64,000 bases of DNA from Verrucomicrobiota bacterium (GTDB lineage Bacteria; Verrucomicrobiota; Verrucomicrobiia; Opitutales; UBA953). Under the pieces are notes generated by a model, which was not told where the DNA came from, made no database searches, and saw nothing but the letters and a program-made list of their open reading frames with translations. Below are positions 61,701-64,000 of this stretch, in pieces. Positions within the stretch are counted from its first letter, which is position 1; the number at the start of each line of letters is the position of its first letter. The stretch is taken from the NCBI GenBank assembly GCA_015061905.1, contig SUVQ01000004.1, positions 62,001 to 126,000 of the forward strand. Direction: 5' to 3'. The position numbers were made by a program, and so were the translations under genes.

Positions 61701-62487
61701 CACCGAAATCCGCCCGAAAGTCCGGCGGGAACGCGGCGATCCGACCCCGGAAGATCTCGCCGCGATGGACAACACCGACTGGCAGCCGATCCTGCGGGAA
61801 ATCGCCTCGCTCCGCGACCGGCTCAACTCCATGGGCGCCGTCAATCACACCGCCATCGAAGAATACGCCGAATTGCGGGAACGCTACACCTTCCTCAAAA
61901 CGCAATCCGATGACTTGTGGAACTCCAAAAACGAACTCGTAAAAGCCATCGACGAAATCAACGAGACCTCGCAAAAACTTTTCACGGAAACCTTTGAGCA
62001 AATCCGCAAAAACTTTAAGTTCACCTTCGAACGCCTTTTCCACGGCGGCGAAAGCGATTTGCAACTCGTGCAAAACGAAGACGTGCTCGACAGCGGAATC
62101 GAAATCATCGCACGCCCGCCGGGAACAAAGTTGCGCAGTATTTCCCTGCTTTCGGGCGGACAGCGCACAATGACCGCCGTCGCCTTGCTCTTCGGAATTT
62201 ATATGGTAAAACCGTCGCCGTTCTGCGTGCTCGACGAGCTGGACGCTCCGCTCGACGACGCAAACGTCGGTCGCTTCACCGATATCGTTCGCGAATTTAC
62301 GCGCTATTCGCAATTCCTTGTCGTAACGCACAACAAGCGCACCGTCTCCGCCGCAAACACGATTTACGGCGTAACCATGCAGGAACGCGGCGTGACGCAA
62401 GTGCTTTCCATGCGCTACAACTCGGATTCCGGCGACACCGAAACCGTTTCGCTTGAAGGGCGCGGCACTTTCGATATGGCGCGCTAA
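58735..62487 (+). CDS. smc: Chromosome segregation protein SMC
   Basis: Condensin ATPase of 1250 residues. The N-terminal head has MYLKEIVINGFKSFADRT and Walker A GPNGCGKSNIVDAI (31-44). Long coiled coils (about 165-500 and 690-1020) flank a hinge domain near 510-680 (GFSAGAKAILRG and GFIHSGGKN). The C-terminal head carries signature LLSGGQRTMTAVALLFG and Walker B FCVLDELDAPLDDANV. An acidic insert (DELEDEDGTDTEIRPK) precedes the C-terminal head. scpA and scpB are not in the window. The protein is slightly longer than typical bacterial SMC (about 1190). Confidence 0.97.
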   Translation: MYLKEIVINGFKSFADRTRINLAPGITAIVGPNGCGKSNIVDAIRWVLGEQSAKALRGGSMHDVIFSGTDKRKPLPFCEVELVFSDCEKDLGTAFNEVSIVRRVSREGSSDYFLNGKSCRLKDIQRLFMDTGVGRVSYSFMVQGQIDQILSANPAERRTLFEEAAGITRYKAQRKEALGKLAMVDQNLARITDVIDEISRQIGSLKRQAAKALRYKRTQHRLRHLDLAALAHQFSVRRANIAGLETEAGTLRENVSVQRNALREREEKLAATKVERAELFQKIEQGTQMAFALRSEKENAEAQIQMAEVRQNDLRERIAQVEQESVALEARRAELETRLQGNASSKEEHVGNVEGADEVYRKSRSELENLLAELAASDRELALKRQELLMSEGEITRHRATVTNIEVELRTSESRHAEIANTLAQMREERHALSSRFAEIQAVAETRRAEHARARQDVAEAQEHGKALTTQFREQQQKISQLDRVVARTSAQLAVLEQQQAKFEGFSAGAKAILRGELGESVPAETAFALNSLLEISDAENAPAIEALLGAASEALVFDAKISVPAVARILSEREAGSAYLADAALVRSRATAENFSVPAFLKPATSLFSVKNETLESAVRALFDRCFVCDYIADFLNYLKENPGFDFLLVASLDGSTVDCRGFIHSGGKNRSGSVFQRQSELRRLKERLIAENDALTDANQHSMEIQAEMDANETEIERRRVYASEIAQEISNINADERSAEKALSDNAAAVSRQENLLAEFEDNRDRAKARMEAAQAGLVSKETEIGTLKEEISVAENRIVALRRDAEIRRDALNEVRFDLAQKKQQLELFERELAEVRSQIEDIAARLATRNREKEMMFAQISAFGEQAENARSRAAQLAATIAEAATALEAQRAELGRLEAEAENLDRSLMSEREVLRESETRLNALEVRLTEESSQCAFVAEKVSTEYQLDVTSLDWKQNLWLADEEFETKVRFDELEDEDGTDTEIRPKVRRERGDPTPEDLAAMDNTDWQPILREIASLRDRLNSMGAVNHTAIEEYAELRERYTFLKTQSDDLWNSKNELVKAIDEINETSQKLFTETFEQIRKNFKFTFERLFHGGESDLQLVQNEDVLDSGIEIIARPPGTKLRSISLLSGGQRTMTAVALLFGIYMVKPSPFCVLDELDAPLDDANVGRFTDIVREFTRYSQFLVVTHNKRTVSAANTIYGVTMQERGVTQVLSMRYNSDSGDTETVSLEGRGTFDMAR

Positions 62488-63067
62488 AATCCCGCCGTTT
62501 CTTTCGAACCACGGAAAACACCGAAGCGCACGGATTTTTTAAAAGCATCTCGCAAAGCCGCCAAGCCGCGAAGTTTTTTTAAGAATTAGGAATGAGGAGA
62601 AAGACTTTTCTCATTCCTAATAAATCACCAATAAAAGCTCTCCCTCTTGCTAAGAGGGAGGGGACCATGCGATAGCATGGTGAGGGCGTTCTTTAGTCGC
62701 GGCGGGAACGTGATTTTTTTACGCAAAGAAAAAACTTTGCGATTTCGCGGCTTTGCGCGAAAAAAATCTCCCGCAGAGAACGCGGAGATTCGCAGTGTTT
62801 TTGTAAACCTGTGAGAAAAAAATAAAAAACCACGGAACACACGGATGCACACGGAAGTTTTTTTATAAATCATTCGTGAAAATTCGCGTCCGTCCGCAGT
62901 TTCTTTTCTTTTTCCGAAAGCGCGCGGGAACGCAGATTCTACGCGGGAACGCAACGCTTAATGCTACCAAAGCAATAGAAAATGAAAAATTTTGTCTCAA
63001 TTAATTCTTGCGTTCTCAAAAAAAAAAAACGGTAGGATGTTCAAACTTTTTATTCAATTCAACAACT
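62488..63067. repeat. 580-bp gene-free spacer rich in dispersed repeats
   Basis: ACCACGGAAAACACCGAAGC with CACGGATTTTTT (about 62506-62540), CGCAAAGCCGCCAAGCCGCG (62551-62570), CACGGAACACACGGATGCAC (62831-62850) and matching CGCGTCCGTCCGCAG form a family shared with 56190-56320 and the ends of the GxxExxY cassette. Two CGGGAACG words are near 62930 and 62945. The short minus-strand frame across this region is not supported. An A12 run (63018-63029) precedes the last gene. Confidence 0.55.
62640..62681. repeat. Tandem hairpin repeat
   Basis: Two perfect hairpins in a row: CTCCCTCTT-GCT-AAGAGGGAG (62640-62660) and ACCATGC-GATA-GCATGGT (62664-62681), followed by GAGGGCG. The compact double-hairpin form is that of a dispersed palindromic repeat. 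Confidence 0.7.
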
Positions 63068-64000
63068 ATGAAAATCTCCAAATTCCTCTTTTCAACGCTC
63101 GTCGCGGCTGCCGCGATGACCTCCACCGCCTTCGCCGAAGGCACGGTCAGTATCAGCGGGACAGAATATGACTCTTTTGATGCGGCATTCAATGCTGCAA
63201 AAGAAGGCGATGTGCTTAACATTTCCGGCTCGGTTGGTGTCGGAAGTGTTGCAGGGGACATCAATAAAAGTGTTGATTTGAGTGGCTCTGGAACTATTGA
63301 TCTTGGTGAGAAAAATTTTATTATCGGATATAAAACCAATGACGCTGTTGTCACCATAACGGAAGATTCTGATATTTCATTTACCAATGGCAACGGACAA
63401 GGAGTGATTGTTTCTGGTGCTCGCGAAAACGATCGGTTCAATGGGACATTTATTATTGATAATGCTCGTGTGAGCATGGATTACTTGCTGAATCGAAATA
63501 TCACTACCATCAAGGGGGATGGTAGCGGAATAATTTCTGAAAAGGCAAATCTGTCTCTCACCAAAGGTGTGATTATTGGTAATCGCAAAGCAGAAACCGG
63601 AGGTGCAGGATTAGGGTTGTTCACTTTGACGGATAATGCCTATGTGAAAATCTCCGACAATACAGGACATGCGACTGAAATCGGCTACGAGAACGGAGAT
63701 GGTCATTTAGTCGTAGAAAAAAACTCTACATTTGACAATGGTGCAGGGAGGGCTTTCGTCGTCTATGTTGGTGATGTCTCTGTAACGACGGGAAGTGCAC
63801 TAATCGCACATAGCGTTGAGTTAAAATCCGATACAGCCTTGCTCGTCTCTGATTCTACGCTCACGGCAAAATCGGTTTTTGGTAGCGGACGCTTTGTCGG
63901 TAATGGTGCGGTTAATTTGAATGCAGATAGAATTTCGCAACAGATTTTTATTGGCGGGACGTATGACGAGGCAAATAATCGTGTATACAGCGATGTTCGT
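63068..64000 (+). CDS. Secreted surface protein, N-terminal part (cut by window end)
   Basis: An open frame of at least 311 codons with no stop before the window ends. Residues 1-23 are a signal peptide (MKISKFLFSTLVAAAAMTSTAFA). The mature part is Gly/Asn/Ser/Val-rich with short beta-strand repeats (SVDLSGSGTIDLGEKNFII, LTLTDNAY-type segments), like a beta-helix adhesin or autotransporter-repeat passenger. Whether it ends in a PEP-CTERM anchor cannot be seen. It contains no CGGGAACG word and has more A/T-ending codons than its neighbours. AACAACT precedes the ATG, with no Shine-Dalgarno. Confidence 0.8.
   Translation, partial: MKISKFLFSTLVAAAAMTSTAFAEGTVSISGTEYDSFDAAFNAAKEGDVLNISGSVGVGSVAGDINKSVDLSGSGTIDLGEKNFIIGYKTNDAVVTITEDSDISFTNGNGQGVIVSGARENDRFNGTFIIDNARVSMDYLLNRNITTIKGDGSGIISEKANLSLTKGVIIGNRKAETGGAGLGLFTLTDNAYVKISDNTGHATEIGYENGDGHLVVEKNSTFDNGAGRAFVVYVGDVSVTTGSALIAHSVELKSDTALLVSDSTLTAKSVFGSGRFVGNGAVNLNADRISQQIFIGGTYDEANNRVYSDVR

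Noticed and set aside
62625-62954. 109-codon minus-strand hypothetical protein
   Set aside because: It translates across the double hairpin and dispersed CACGGA repeats, a common source of false genes.
1-62960. Chi-site explanation for the iterated word
   Set aside because: Not excluded, but Chi sites are usually skewed with replication direction; here both orientations are balanced in the part counted (five forward, four reverse in the first 3 kb) and pairs form terminators, which fits an uptake word better.

Overview
The window comes from a bacterial chromosome that looks like a Verrucomicrobiota, probably Opitutae-like. This is inferred from proteins ending in a PEP-CTERM-type anchor (IPEPSAF, a hydrophobic stretch, an Arg cluster), a giant protein built of autotransporter-associated beta-strand repeats, and widespread lack of Shine-Dalgarno sequences. 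A likely anaerobic, glycan-using, possibly host-associated life is suggested by oxygen-independent HemN, a Ser-type sulfatase, a GH84 N-acetylglucosaminidase and a KDPG aldolase. No rRNA, prophage, insertion sequence or CRISPR array was seen.

Layout. 1-8.5 kb (mostly minus strand): yfcE-like phosphodiesterase, dnaX in two frames joined at an A10 run, purD, a DJ-1 protein, two lipoproteins, lysS, and one plus-strand PEP-CTERM metalloprotease. 8.6-14.9 kb (plus): GH84, HAD phosphatase, panB, gpsA, LOG-family protein. 14.9-19.7 kb (minus): lolC/lolD operon interrupted by a GxxExxY cassette, and a phosphotransacetylase split into two genes. 20-26.7 kb: hemN, mutL, dgt, recD. 26.7-29 kb: tRNA-Gln, tRNA-Ala, SLC13 transporter, tRNA-Pro. 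29.1-38.5 kb: one 3140-residue secreted S6-type serine protease. 38.7-47 kb (plus): ychF, eda, sulfatase, xseB-dxs, an EEP-family protein, tRNA-Arg and a small unknown. 47.2-52.2 kb: TolC/MacA/MacB-type export operon. 52.3-64 kb: DUF486 protein, carB with a leader peptide and attenuator, M18 aminopeptidase, holin-like protein, smc, a repeat-rich spacer, and the start of another surface protein that runs off the end.

The strongest window-wide signal is a short DNA word, GCGGGAACGC (core CGGGAACG/CGTTCCCG). It recurs in genes and spacers, on both strands and in all reading frames, and is paired as inverted repeats at gene ends. This resembles DNA uptake sequences. Other signals are period-7 tandem repeats in spacers, a hairpin repeat with a conserved loop on both sides of the giant gene, -10-like boxes 7-11 nt before start codons (suggesting leaderless mRNAs), a pyrBI-like attenuator before carB, and a MutL that has lost its nuclease motifs.
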